Position numbers and translations under genes: made by a program. Positions 1 through 7,687 of a stretch of DNA of 64,000 nt are shown here, one piece after another; the stretch's first letter is position 1; each line of letters begins with the position of its first letter. The DNA comes from Peribacillus asahii (GTDB taxonomy: Bacteria; Bacillota; Bacilli; Bacillales; DSM-1321): the NCBI RefSeq assembly GCF_004006295.1, contig NZ_CP026095.1, positions 1,722,001 to 1,786,000 of the forward strand, in the 5' to 3' direction. Under the pieces are notes generated by a model. That model was not told where the DNA came from and ran no database searches. It saw nothing but the letters and a program-made list of their open reading frames with translations.

Positions 1-488
1 TATGGATTGCTCGTATGTATCAGCCTGAAAAGCCGAATCATGTCATTATTTCCAATGGATTTGCCTCAATGGGGATTGCTGTTCCCGGCGCCATTGCTGC
101 AAAATTAGCACAGCCGGATAAACCCGTCATTGCGATTACCGGTGATGGCGGCTTTCTAATGAATGGTGTTGAACTTGCCACAGCGAAACGTTTAGGTGTT
201 GCGATTGTCATTATTATTTTTCATGACTCTAAATTTGGTCTAATCGAGTGGAAACAACTGAATAAATTTAATCGATCCAATGCTATTCAATTTGAAGATC
301 CGAATTTTATTGAGTTCGCTGAAAGTTTCGGTGCGAAAGGAATTAAGGTGAAGCATTCGGATGACTTGCTTCCTGCATTAGAAGAGGCCATTCAGAGCCA
401 AGATATTGTTCTAATCGATGTGGATGTCGATTATTCCCAAAATGTTAAATTATCCAAAACACTTGGCGATTATATTTGTAAATTATAA
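1..488 (+). CDS. Acetolactate synthase-like ThDP enzyme, C-terminal fragment (5' end outside window)
   Basis: The reading frame is open from base 3, so the gene enters from the left edge; the first internal Met at 15 is not the true start. The visible part is the C-terminal ThDP-binding domain of the acetolactate synthase/pyruvate oxidase family. It carries an ISNGFASMGIAVPGAI block and the GDGGFLMN diphosphate-binding motif, followed about 26 residues later by the HDSKFG segment that replaces the usual NN. It is roughly half identical, by eye, to the complete paralogue on the minus strand at 5818-7446. The aldehyde dehydrogenase gene starts 20 bases downstream on the same strand, so the two are probably co-transcribed. 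The substrate is not readable from sequence; catabolic acetolactate formation or another 2-oxoacid carboligation is possible. Confidence 0.85.
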   Translation, partial: WIARMYQPEKPNHVIISNGFASMGIAVPGAIAAKLAQPDKPVIAITGDGGFLMNGVELATAKRLGVAIVIIIFHDSKFGLIEWKQLNKFNRSNAIQFEDPNFIEFAESFGAKGIKVKHSDDLLPALEEAIQSQDIVLIDVDVDYSQNVKLSKTLGDYICKL

Positions 489-507
489 GAATGAGGTGTG
501 ATGAAAG

Positions 508-1941
508 ATGAGGCAAAAATGGCAATTATGGATTGGTGGAAAATGGCGCGAGGCGAAAACTTATGAGCCTTTATATAATCCACATACGAATGAACAATTA
601 ACTGAAATTGGACAGGCTGAACCTGCGGATGCCGTAGAAGCGATTGTTGAAGCGCATACAGCTTTTCAGAAATTCCGGGAGTATCCGGCACATCGCCGTG
701 CTAAGATTTTAGCAAGAGCGGCCACGATTATGGAAGAACGTAGTGAAGAATATGCTAAAATCATTTCTTTAGAATCGGCCAAAACGATTCGCAATGCCCG
801 TGAGGAAATTAATCGCACCGTTCAAACGTATCGTTTCGCAGCAGAAGCGGCTAAAAGTAATTATGGAACACAAATTCCAATGGATGCTGCAGAAGGCGGG
901 GAAAAACGTTTTGGTTTTACAACTCGGACCCCAATCGGTGTGGTGACAGCGATTACTCCGTTTAATTTTCCATTCAATCTCGTAGCGCACAAAGTGGGGC
1001 CAGCTATTGCGGCCGGAAATTCAATTGTGTTAAAACCAGCTGAGCAAACACCGATTAGTTCACTCGTCCTTGCTGAGATTTTTAAAGAGGCGGGGCTTCC
1101 AGAAGGGGTATTGAATGTTATTCCTGGGAAAGGCGATGTTTTGAGTGAAGCATTAACGACTCATCCGCATGTGAAAAAAGTGACGTTTACAGGCAGTGTA
1201 GAGGTGGGGCATCTGATTCAGCAGCAAGCAGGTTTTCGTAAATTGACACTTGAACTCGGCTCCAATTCCCCTTTTATTATTGATGAAGGGGTAAACATTG
1301 ATAAAGTCATTGAACGGAGTGTATTAGGTTCTTTTTCCAATAATGGCCAATTGTGTATTTCCATTCAACGAATTTATGTTCATCAATCGCTTTATCAACA
1401 ATTTTTAGAACGGTTTGTTAGCCGGACGAAGCAACTTGTTGTCGGTTCACCGCTTGATGAGGATACGAATATTACGGCGGTCATTTCGAAAAGATCATTG
1501 GACCGTCTGCAAAGTTGGCTGCATGAGGCCGTACAAGAAGGGGCTACAATTGAATGCGGCGGGAATGTAGAAGGAAATGTATTATATCCAACCGTATTAA
1601 CGAATGTAAACCGAGACTCCAAAGTGTTTCGTTTTGAAGTATTTGGCCCTATTGTTTGTGTTTTTCCGTTTGCTACGTTAGATGAGGCGATTAAGGATGC
1701 GAATGATTCTCGCTACGGATTAAACTCGGGGGTGATGACGCCAAGTATTGAACGAGCATTTTATGCAGCGGAACGGCTTGAAACGGGTGGAGTTGTCGTC
1801 AATGATATTCCAACATATCGAATTGATAATATGCCTTATGGCGGCTGGAAGGATAGCGGCGTTGGTAGAGAAGGGGTTAAATATGCAATGGAGGAAATGA
1901 TGGAGCAAAAATTTATCAGCTTTAAAATTGGTGATGAATGA
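508..1941 (+). CDS. NAD(P)-dependent aldehyde dehydrogenase (lactaldehyde/phosphonoacetaldehyde DH-like group)
   Basis: A 477-residue protein of normal length for the ALDH superfamily. Visible landmarks are ITPFNFPFN (oxyanion Asn), VLKPAEQTP (cofactor), FTGSVEVG, LELGSNSP (general-base Glu), the catalytic Cys in NNGQLCISIQRI and FEVFGPIV near the C terminus. The GQ-CIS-QRI form around the nucleophile is typical of the F21 lactaldehyde/phosphonoacetaldehyde-type ALDHs rather than the betaine or succinate-semialdehyde groups. It follows an acetolactate synthase-like gene by 20 bases, with a GAGGTG-type ribosome binding site before ATG 508. Co-transcription suggests that the aldehyde is a product or precursor of the ThDP enzyme; that link is inference. 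A hairpin follows at 1985. Confidence 0.85.
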   Translation: MRQKWQLWIGGKWREAKTYEPLYNPHTNEQLTEIGQAEPADAVEAIVEAHTAFQKFREYPAHRRAKILARAATIMEERSEEYAKIISLESAKTIRNAREEINRTVQTYRFAAEAAKSNYGTQIPMDAAEGGEKRFGFTTRTPIGVVTAITPFNFPFNLVAHKVGPAIAAGNSIVLKPAEQTPISSLVLAEIFKEAGLPEGVLNVIPGKGDVLSEALTTHPHVKKVTFTGSVEVGHLIQQQAGFRKLTLELGSNSPFIIDEGVNIDKVIERSVLGSFSNNGQLCISIQRIYVHQSLYQQFLERFVSRTKQLVVGSPLDEDTNITAVISKRSLDRLQSWLHEAVQEGATIECGGNVEGNVLYPTVLTNVNRDSKVFRFEVFGPIVCVFPFATLDEAIKDANDSRYGLNSGVMTPSIERAFYAAERLETGGVVVNDIPTYRIDNMPYGGWKDSGVGREGVKYAMEEMMEQKFISFKIGDE

Positions 1942-1984
1942 ATGTAGTAGCTCGTAATGTGTACTTGAAAAGGCACTTAAAATG

Positions 1985-2033
1985 GCCTCGAATAGTGGGT
2001 TCTTTGAAAAAGACCCATTAATCGAGGCTTCTC
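1985..2033 (+). terminator. Hairpin terminator after the ALDH gene
   Basis: GCCTCGA (1985-1991) pairs with TCGAGGC (2022-2028), and an inner stem around GGGT/ACCC extends it. The T-run is weak (TTCTCT). It lies between convergent genes and may work in both directions. Confidence 0.6.
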
Positions 2034-2046
2034 TATAGGAAATGTT

Positions 2047-2232
2047 TCATGAGCGTTGAATGACAGAAGAAGAAAAGCTTTTAATTAATTGCTGTAAGTT
2101 TCTGTGTCCTTCTCGTAGTTTAATCGTTTCTTCGAGAATTTTGTGAAAGCTTTCTAAATCTTTATCCGATGCATTTAATACGGCTTTTGGAATTGTTTCG
2201 GCAATTTGTTGTATAGTCAAATCCGGGCTCAT
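2047..2232 (-). CDS. Small hypothetical protein
   Basis: A 61-residue, mostly helical, charged protein starting MSPDLTIQQIAETIPKAV. The frame opens 12 codons earlier at 2268. The start at 2232 is preferred because AAGGTGGT lies seven bases before it, whereas the upstream ATG has only a poor AAGGA. No family recognised, and there is no signal peptide or membrane segment. It is transcribed toward the ALDH terminator. Confidence 0.5.
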   Translation of the reverse strand: MSPDLTIQQIAETIPKAVLNASDKDLESFHKILEETIKLREGHRNLQQLIKSFSSSVIQRS

Positions 2233-2362
2233 AAACAACGACCACCTTCCCACTGATTTGTTGGACATTGTTTTGTCCTTTTTAATACTTTATAGAAAGA
2301 ACCTGTATTTTCCTGCAAAATGTCCCCCTAAATTAATCTACATGTATCGGCAAATTTTTTAA

Positions 2363-2524
2363 ATCAAGTCCTTTTCTTCAGGTTTTGTTAAATTCGATGC
2401 ACTTTTATCAGTAATAGGTTGTATTGCTGCTATCTTTGTTTATTATCGATTTGGAAAGTTAAAGTTGACCAAGAAAGGCGTTGAAAAGGAAAAACGGGAG
2501 ATCGTTTACATGCGTAAAAAATGA
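2363..2524 (+). pseudogene. 3' remnant of a small membrane protein gene
   Basis: This frame encodes one membrane segment (LLSVIGCIAAIFVYY) and a basic tail ending IVYMRKK, then stops just before a strong plus-strand terminator at 2541. After the upstream stop codon (2360-2362) there is no ATG, GTG or TTG before the membrane segment, so no start can be assigned. It reads as the surviving 3' end of a lost gene. Family unknown. Confidence 0.35.
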
Positions 2525-2540
2525 TTACTATTTTGAAAGA

Positions 2541-2577
2541 GAATGTACCAGAATAGACTTGGTACATTCTTTTTTTT
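2541..2577 (+). terminator. Rho-independent terminator
   Basis: GAATGTACCA (2541-2550) pairs perfectly with TGGTACATTC (2560-2569), followed by eight T. It points in the plus direction and has no intact plus-strand gene before it, which supports the gene remnant at 2363-2524. Confidence 0.85.
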
Positions 2578-2586
2578 CGTTCTCTC

Positions 2587-3468
2587 TTATGAAGACGAAC
2601 ATGAGCTGCAAGACGAACAGCTCGATGTATCTGATCCGCTGTCGTTATGGTTATGGCTAGAAGCGGAATCGCTGGAACTCCCAGAGTCTGTAGAGTCGCT
2701 GCCAAAAATGTCTTTAAATTCATGCTTCGCATCTTCATCAGCCTCGACATAAGCAAAGTAAGCTGGACTCGCGTTGTCGGTCTGTTCATATTGTTTCTTC
2801 CAGTGAAGATTTCCCTCTTTTTGAGCGTCTTTTAATCTTGCTGCGAAAAATTCAAAGGTTTGTTCCGCTTCTTGGCTCGTGTTCGTGCGCATATAGGTTT
2901 GCTTTAAACTTGTTAGTTCACGAGATGTAAATTCATTCAAGAAAGAAATGCCTTTATCTTCTTTAAAAAATTTCCGCCAAATTTTAAGCGAAATCATGTC
3001 TACGGTAAATAGCTGTACATAATAAAAATCAAATAAAGTGCGTTCTGTCGGTTTCCATGTTGGCTGTTTGTGCGGGATATGCTCGATTTTGTATCCGATA
3101 AACGTTTGGCAGAACTGATTGTATTTGTTTGGATCCTCTAACATGAGATGCCAAAGCTCATCGACTTTATCATGAAACATCTCTACTTGTTTAAAAATAG
3201 CGGCTAATACGAAATACCTCTTTAACTCTCGCCAAAGCTCATTTACTTGTCGTTGCGAATAGCGCGGAAATTTCAAGCGAAACGCCGTATTGACCTCTTC
3301 CATATATTCTGGATTTAAAGCGACATGTAAGTGTTTAATCAAATTTACATGGACTGTTTCTAATTCATGAATCGCTAATGTATCTTCAAAGTTTTGGCGG
3401 AATTCTTCTTGATAGCGTTCTCGTTTATTCTGTTTCCATCGCTTTTTGATTGCAGAGAACCAACTCAT
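2587..3468 (-). CDS. GRDP/DUF1399-like protein with Ser/Cys-rich tail
   Basis: A 293-residue soluble protein. Residues 84-133 carry a pattern known from glycine-rich-domain (GRDP, DUF1399) proteins: VDELWHLML (102-110), YNQFC (116-120) and IEHIPH (128-133), that is D-x-x-WH...Y..FC...H.P. The N terminus is basic and helical. The last 37 residues are low-complexity Ser/Asp/His and end in repeated SCSS units, with three regularly spaced Cys. Such tails recur on this family and its relatives. The start at 3468 is followed by MSWFSAIKKRW and preceded by AGGGGGAGGA. Function unknown. The family call is from motif memory. Confidence 0.6.
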   Translation of the reverse strand: MSWFSAIKKRWKQNKRERYQEEFRQNFEDTLAIHELETVHVNLIKHLHVALNPEYMEEVNTAFRLKFPRYSQRQVNELWRELKRYFVLAAIFKQVEMFHDKVDELWHLMLEDPNKYNQFCQTFIGYKIEHIPHKQPTWKPTERTLFDFYYVQLFTVDMISLKIWRKFFKEDKGISFLNEFTSRELTSLKQTYMRTNTSQEAEQTFEFFAARLKDAQKEGNLHWKKQYEQTDNASPAYFAYVEADEDAKHEFKDIFGSDSTDSGSSSDSASSHNHNDSGSDTSSCSSCSSCSSS

Positions 3469-3621
3469 TGTCCTCCCCCTTTTATTGGAGCTTTTAGTGA
3501 ATTATACCATTGATTGCAGAGGGCTGAACAATTATCATAATCGTTTGTTCGCGACCAATTATGGTATTGATGAACGAGGAGGCCGGCCAATTGCCCACTC
3601 ACTGGATGAGCTTCCTATCAT

Positions 3622-4200
3622 TCAATCTGGAATAGTAACCTGGATTTTCCTGTCCCATCGTTTAAAGAGAAATACACTGAGTTCAATCCAGATCCAACTA
3701 TACAACAATGAAAAAAGGGCGAGTGGAAGAAAGAATAATAGGCTTATAGAGGGCTGAATCGATGGCCCTAACACTGGAAACTGAAAGACGAATAATAGAA
3801 GAAGAATTCCGCTAAGCAAGAAGATTGCACTTGCTATTATGATACTAAGACGCTTTTTCCATAAGTGGAAGGCAAAACTGATACCAATGCCTAGAAACCC
3901 AGTGGTAAAAGCAAAGATGATTATTTCACTCGGTTGAATGAGAAATAGTAGAAATATAGTTAACAAATAGCCAAGAAAACCGTATCGAGCGGATAAAATC
4001 GTACTAAGAATCATGGGTGCTGTTGCAAAGGGACTAATAAATAAACCAACTACAGGAATAAATCCACCGGCTGATTGGAGAATGGCTGACAATGTACATA
4101 ATAATGCAGTGGTTGTGATTTTCTTTGACCTAGAGGCTGTTCTATGAAACGTATCGGAAATGTTTTGCGCATGCTTCGTAATCGGTTGAAGTAAAAACAT
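3622..4200 (-). CDS. Multi-pass membrane protein, ECF S-component/DUF2232-like
   Basis: A 192-residue protein with about five or six membrane segments. The first segment region (ALLCTLSAILQSAGGFIP) followed by SPFATAPMILSTILSARYG resembles the topology of ECF-transporter substrate subunits and of the YybS/DUF2232 family. The ligand cannot be read. The start at 4200 (MFLLQPITK) is chosen because GGGAGGATT sits five bases before it; the frame opens at 4230 but that ATG has no ribosome binding site. The gene ends just downstream of the IS605-type element's right end, with no partner genes nearby. Confidence 0.5.
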   Translation of the reverse strand: MFLLQPITKHAQNISDTFHRTASRSKKITTTALLCTLSAILQSAGGFIPVVGLFISPFATAPMILSTILSARYGFLGYLLTIFLLFLIQPSEIIIFAFTTGFLGIGISFAFHLWKKRLSIIIASAIFLLSGILLLLFVFQFPVLGPSIQPSISLLFFLPLALFSLLYSWIWIELSVFLFKRWDRKIQVTIPD

Positions 4201-4258
4201 GTAATCCTCCCTCAATCGTTCGTTACGCATACTATATTCGGCTTATCCTTTCGTCAGT

Positions 4259-5751
4259 TTGAACTACCCCCACCTACTCCACTACGTTTCGTTGAGGAGG
4301 GGGATTCCTACGTACAAGATTCTATCGAACCTTAATGGAGTAGGCGATCCCTGTCGCACCGACAGTTAGCAGTACAAACGACTAACCTAGCAAGTCTCCT
4401 GCAAAAAAAGAATCTAGTTAGACAGCTAACGCTAATTCTTTTATATTTTTAGATGCGTTCACATCCGCGTTGTCTGTGTGACCGCATTTTTGACACACAA
4501 ATTCAGCTTGCGATGGACGATTGGCTTTTTCTGTATGGCCGCAAGCATGACAACGCTGTGAGGTACGGGTAGGATGGACAGCGATGACGGTTTTCCCATA
4601 CCATTCCGCTTTATATTCGAGCATGGTACGGAATTGTGACCAAGATGCTTCACTGATCGCTTTTGCCAGATTGTGATTCTTCCTCATATTCGCTACCTTT
4701 AAATCTTCTATTCCGATCACATCGTGGTTTTTGATGATTTCGGTAGATATTTTTTGAAGGTAGTCTGTTCGTGCATTCACGATTTTTTCGTGAATACGCG
4801 CCACTTTTTTTCGTTGTTTTTGATAATTTTTTGCTTCATTTAGTGGTTTCTTTTGTTGAAGCGCTCTTTCTTGTCTTCTCGATAAGATCCGTTGTGCTTT
4901 CACCAATTTTCCCTCTAGAGAACGGAAAAACTTTGGGTTTGAATAGATGGTTCCATCTGACAGAATCGCAAAATCTTTTAGGCCGACATCGATGCCAACA
5001 GCCGAATTTGTTTTTGGTAATTCTGTTCCTTCTACTTCGGTCGTTAGAGAAACAAAATATTTCCCCGATGGATTCCGTCTAATCGTCGCACTCAAAATAC
5101 GACCGTGTACTTCACGACTTTTGGCAAAACGAACAAGACCTAGCTTTGGCAACTTGATATGGTCATCTATAACAGCGATATTTCCATTCGTATGCTTCGT
5201 AACGTAAGACTGGACAGGATTCTTTTTGGATTTAAAACGTGGTAGCTTATTCTGTTTTTTGTAATATCGACTATAAGCATCCGCTAAATTTTCAACCGAT
5301 TTTTGCAAAGCGATACTATCCACTTCTTTCAAAAAGGAATACTGTTTCTTTAATTCTGGAAGTTCTTTGATTGTTTCATATTTATTCAAATAGTCCCCTT
5401 TCCAATTATTTGAGGAAAGTTGACCATTCTGCTTCATTTCTTCTGTGATAGACCAGTAAGCGTCTTTTTCTTTCTGTTTACCAAGAAAGAGATTAAAGAC
5501 AAATCTTGAACAACCGATTGTCTTATGGATGAGTTCCATTTGTTTCTGATTAGGGTATAAGCGGAACTTAAAGGCTTTGTGGATGAACATGGTTGGGCAC
5601 CCCCTTCACTTTTTACCTTATTATACCATATATAAACCCGAGAATAAAAACATAAGTTCCCCTTTTGTGAAATAGTCACTAATCAGAAGGCGATTCATCC
5701 CCTCCCTACTCATTGGGCTATCACCCTTCACATTCCTTGAGGAAGGGGTAT
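4259..5751 (-). mobile_element. IS200/IS605-family (IS1341-type) element 1, tnpB only
   Basis: A single tnpB gene flanked by palindromic ends and no TnpA. Left end, on the side of the TnpB start: hairpin 5699-5748 (CCCCTTCCT paired with AGGGAGGGG), preceded on the minus strand by GAATA. Right end: hairpin 4267-4303 with CCCCC/GGGGG arms, followed on the minus strand by TAGTTCAA. The first approximately 30 bases of the left end are nearly the same as the left end of element 2 at 28391. It lies just beyond the terminator of the ThDP enzyme gene. Exact boundaries are estimates. An omega RNA would be expected to cover the tnpB 3' end and 4418-4260. Confidence 0.75.
4418..5590 (-). CDS. tnpB: TnpB, RNA-guided transposon nuclease
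   Basis: A 390-residue, complete TnpB. The RuvC-like catalytic residues are all present: Asp201 in GIDVGLKDF, Glu295 in GIEDLKV and Asp376 in NADVNAS. The zinc ribbon is intact with C347-x2-C350 and C366-x2-C369, set in the usual PTRTSQRCHACGH block. The N terminus (FKFRLYPNQKQ) is the family's standard opening. AAGGGGGTG precedes ATG 5590. Members of this family cut DNA next to a short target-adjacent motif using an RNA made from the transposon's 3' end, which keeps the element in place after excision. It probably depends on a TnpA supplied in trans. Confidence 0.95.
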   Translation of the reverse strand: MFIHKAFKFRLYPNQKQMELIHKTIGCSRFVFNLFLGKQKEKDAYWSITEEMKQNGQLSSNNWKGDYLNKYETIKELPELKKQYSFLKEVDSIALQKSVENLADAYSRYYKKQNKLPRFKSKKNPVQSYVTKHTNGNIAVIDDHIKLPKLGLVRFAKSREVHGRILSATIRRNPSGKYFVSLTTEVEGTELPKTNSAVGIDVGLKDFAILSDGTIYSNPKFFRSLEGKLVKAQRILSRRQERALQQKKPLNEAKNYQKQRKKVARIHEKIVNARTDYLQKISTEIIKNHDVIGIEDLKVANMRKNHNLAKAISEASWSQFRTMLEYKAEWYGKTVIAVHPTRTSQRCHACGHTEKANRPSQAEFVCQKCGHTDNADVNASKNIKELALAV

Positions 5752-5771
5752 TCTCGCCTATTTTTTTGATG

Positions 5772-5800
5772 AAAAAATGCCCGTTGATCAAAACGGGCAA
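5772..5800 (-). terminator. Terminator of the ThDP enzyme gene
   Basis: On the minus strand GCCCGTT-ttgatc-AACGGGC is followed by ATTTTTT, 18 bases after the stop codon at 5818. The mobile element begins just beyond it. Confidence 0.85.
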
Positions 5801-5817
5801 ACGAATCATGAGTACAT

Positions 5818-7446
5818 TTAGTGAGAGTTTTTCAACCGTTCACTCAGCCGAAAATTTTCTTCATAATCGACCGGACATTCAATAAGAACCGGTCCTTTTT
5901 CTAAAAGTGCTTGTTGCAAAATTCCCGATAATTCAGTCGCTTGTGTTACTTTATACCCTTTCGCACCATATGATTTTGCCAGGGCAACAAAATCAGGGTT
6001 ATCGAATTCGATATTGGAGGAATGGCTTAACTTGTTTTCTTGCTCCCACTCAATCATTCCATATCTGCCATCACGCCAAATCATAATAACAATCGGTAAT
6101 TTTAATTGGACTGCTGTTGCAAATTCTGCTGCAGACATGACAAATGCTCCGTCTCCACATACAGCGATGACTTTTTTGTCTGGACAGGCAAGTTTTGCAC
6201 CGATTGCTCCAGGCAATGCAATTCCCATTGATGCAAGCCCGTTTGAAATGATACATGTATTGGGCTTTAATGCCTCATATTGTCGACCGATCCATAGCTT
6301 ATGAGCTCCGACATCTGATAGTACAATATCATCGCTTGATAGAACTGCCTGAATTTCTTGAATGATACGTTGAGGGCTCAGCGGACATGCGTCACTTGTT
6401 GTGTTAATCAGTTTATCATTCGTTATTGTTTCTTTTATATTACGATAAAATGGATCCATCTCATTTCTTTGGTGAATTTGAACCGTTAAACTCTGAAGAT
6501 TTGCGGATAAATCACCAACAAGAGAGGCTTTTACGGGATAAAAGCTGTCTGTCTCAGCTCCATTTACATCAATATGAATAATCGGTGCCAGTAATTTATT
6601 CCACTTTTGTGGTCCGTATTCGATAGGGTCGTACCCGATGGTAATGACTAAATCAGCACGGGAAAAAGCTTGATTAACAAAATCCCCTTCAGGCAACCCA
6701 ATTGTTTGTAAATGAAGAGGGTGATTTTCAGGAACAACGCCCTTTGCCATAAACGTTTCCGTAAAGGGGGATTGAAGCTTTTCGATAAACGTTATAATTT
6801 CGGTAGGAACATCTTCGCCTATCGCATTATTTCCTATTAGAACAAGCGGGAATTTTGCTTCATTAATGGCCATGGCGACATCAGATAAGGATTGGTTAGA
6901 CGCGATGACTTTTTGGCTATCCAGTTCGTTTTGTAAAGGTTGCCCTTGTACGAGAGTGGAGGCAATATTATTTGGGAGTTCTATATGAATGGCTCCAGGT
7001 AAATTACTTGTCGCTAATGTAAATGCCTTAGCGACAACTTCGGGAATAACGGAACCATCGTGAATAGATGTATTCCATTTCGAAATCGGACGGTATAACT
7101 CGATAAGATTTAAATATTGGTGAGAACTTTTATGTTGCATCGTGAGGTCGGTCTGTGCTGTAATGGCGACTAACGGCATTCTATCCAAGGTAGCACAGGC
7201 AACACCTGTCACCATATTGGTAGCTCCAGGTCCAAGCGTTGACAGGCAAACGCCTGGTTTTCCTGTCAATTTGCCCATCATCCCAGCGATTAACGCTGCC
7301 CCTGTTTCATGTCTGCAAACGATAAACTTGATGGATGACTGATTTAGTGCATCTACTAAATCAATATTTTCTTCTCCAGGCACTCCAAATATGTATTCCA
7401 CATTTTGTTTCTCTAAACATTTTACAAAAAGCTCAGCTGCTTTCAA
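5818..7446 (-). CDS. Acetolactate synthase-like thiamine-diphosphate enzyme
   Basis: A 542-residue, full-length member of the ThDP-dependent acetolactate synthase/pyruvate oxidase family. The N-terminal PYR domain has VPGEEN (residues 22-27) and the cofactor-activating Glu in CRHETGAALIAG. A central domain follows, then the C-terminal PP domain with GDGAFVMS and, 26 residues on, WRDGRYG. It lacks a recognisable adjacent small regulatory subunit, so a catabolic or specialised carboligase is more likely than the feedback-regulated IlvB. It is a diverged paralogue of the enzyme at the left edge. A terminator at 5772 ends the transcript and the gene appears to be monocistronic. Confidence 0.8.
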   Translation of the reverse strand: MKAAELFVKCLEKQNVEYIFGVPGEENIDLVDALNQSSIKFIVCRHETGAALIAGMMGKLTGKPGVCLSTLGPGATNMVTGVACATLDRMPLVAITAQTDLTMQHKSSHQYLNLIELYRPISKWNTSIHDGSVIPEVVAKAFTLATSNLPGAIHIELPNNIASTLVQGQPLQNELDSQKVIASNQSLSDVAMAINEAKFPLVLIGNNAIGEDVPTEIITFIEKLQSPFTETFMAKGVVPENHPLHLQTIGLPEGDFVNQAFSRADLVITIGYDPIEYGPQKWNKLLAPIIHIDVNGAETDSFYPVKASLVGDLSANLQSLTVQIHQRNEMDPFYRNIKETITNDKLINTTSDACPLSPQRIIQEIQAVLSSDDIVLSDVGAHKLWIGRQYEALKPNTCIISNGLASMGIALPGAIGAKLACPDKKVIAVCGDGAFVMSAAEFATAVQLKLPIVIMIWRDGRYGMIEWEQENKLSHSSNIEFDNPDFVALAKSYGAKGYKVTQATELSGILQQALLEKGPVLIECPVDYEENFRLSERLKNSH

Positions 7447-7687
7447 AAAAACACCCCTTTCTACTTTAAATAATATTCACTTGTTAAAGTTCCACAAATA
7501 TTCTGCTTTTATTTCAGGTTCTGTTAAAAATCGTATACATCAACAATATTCATTAACATAGCTTTATTTAAAGCTGCATACTGCTTATTTTCCGGGTAGC
7601 TATTCCTTAAAATTAAGCAAGTATTTACGAATACGTATATAATAGAAATAAGAGAAAAAGCCGGACATCTTGAGGGAAGGAGTGGCT

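Noticed and set aside
2430..2789. 119-codon minus-strand ORF
   Set aside because: Overlaps the Ser/Cys tail gene in another frame and crosses a terminator; a shadow of the repetitive coding sequence.
3446..3757. 103-codon plus-strand ORF
   Set aside because: Spans the start of one minus-strand gene and the end of another, with no ribosome binding site.
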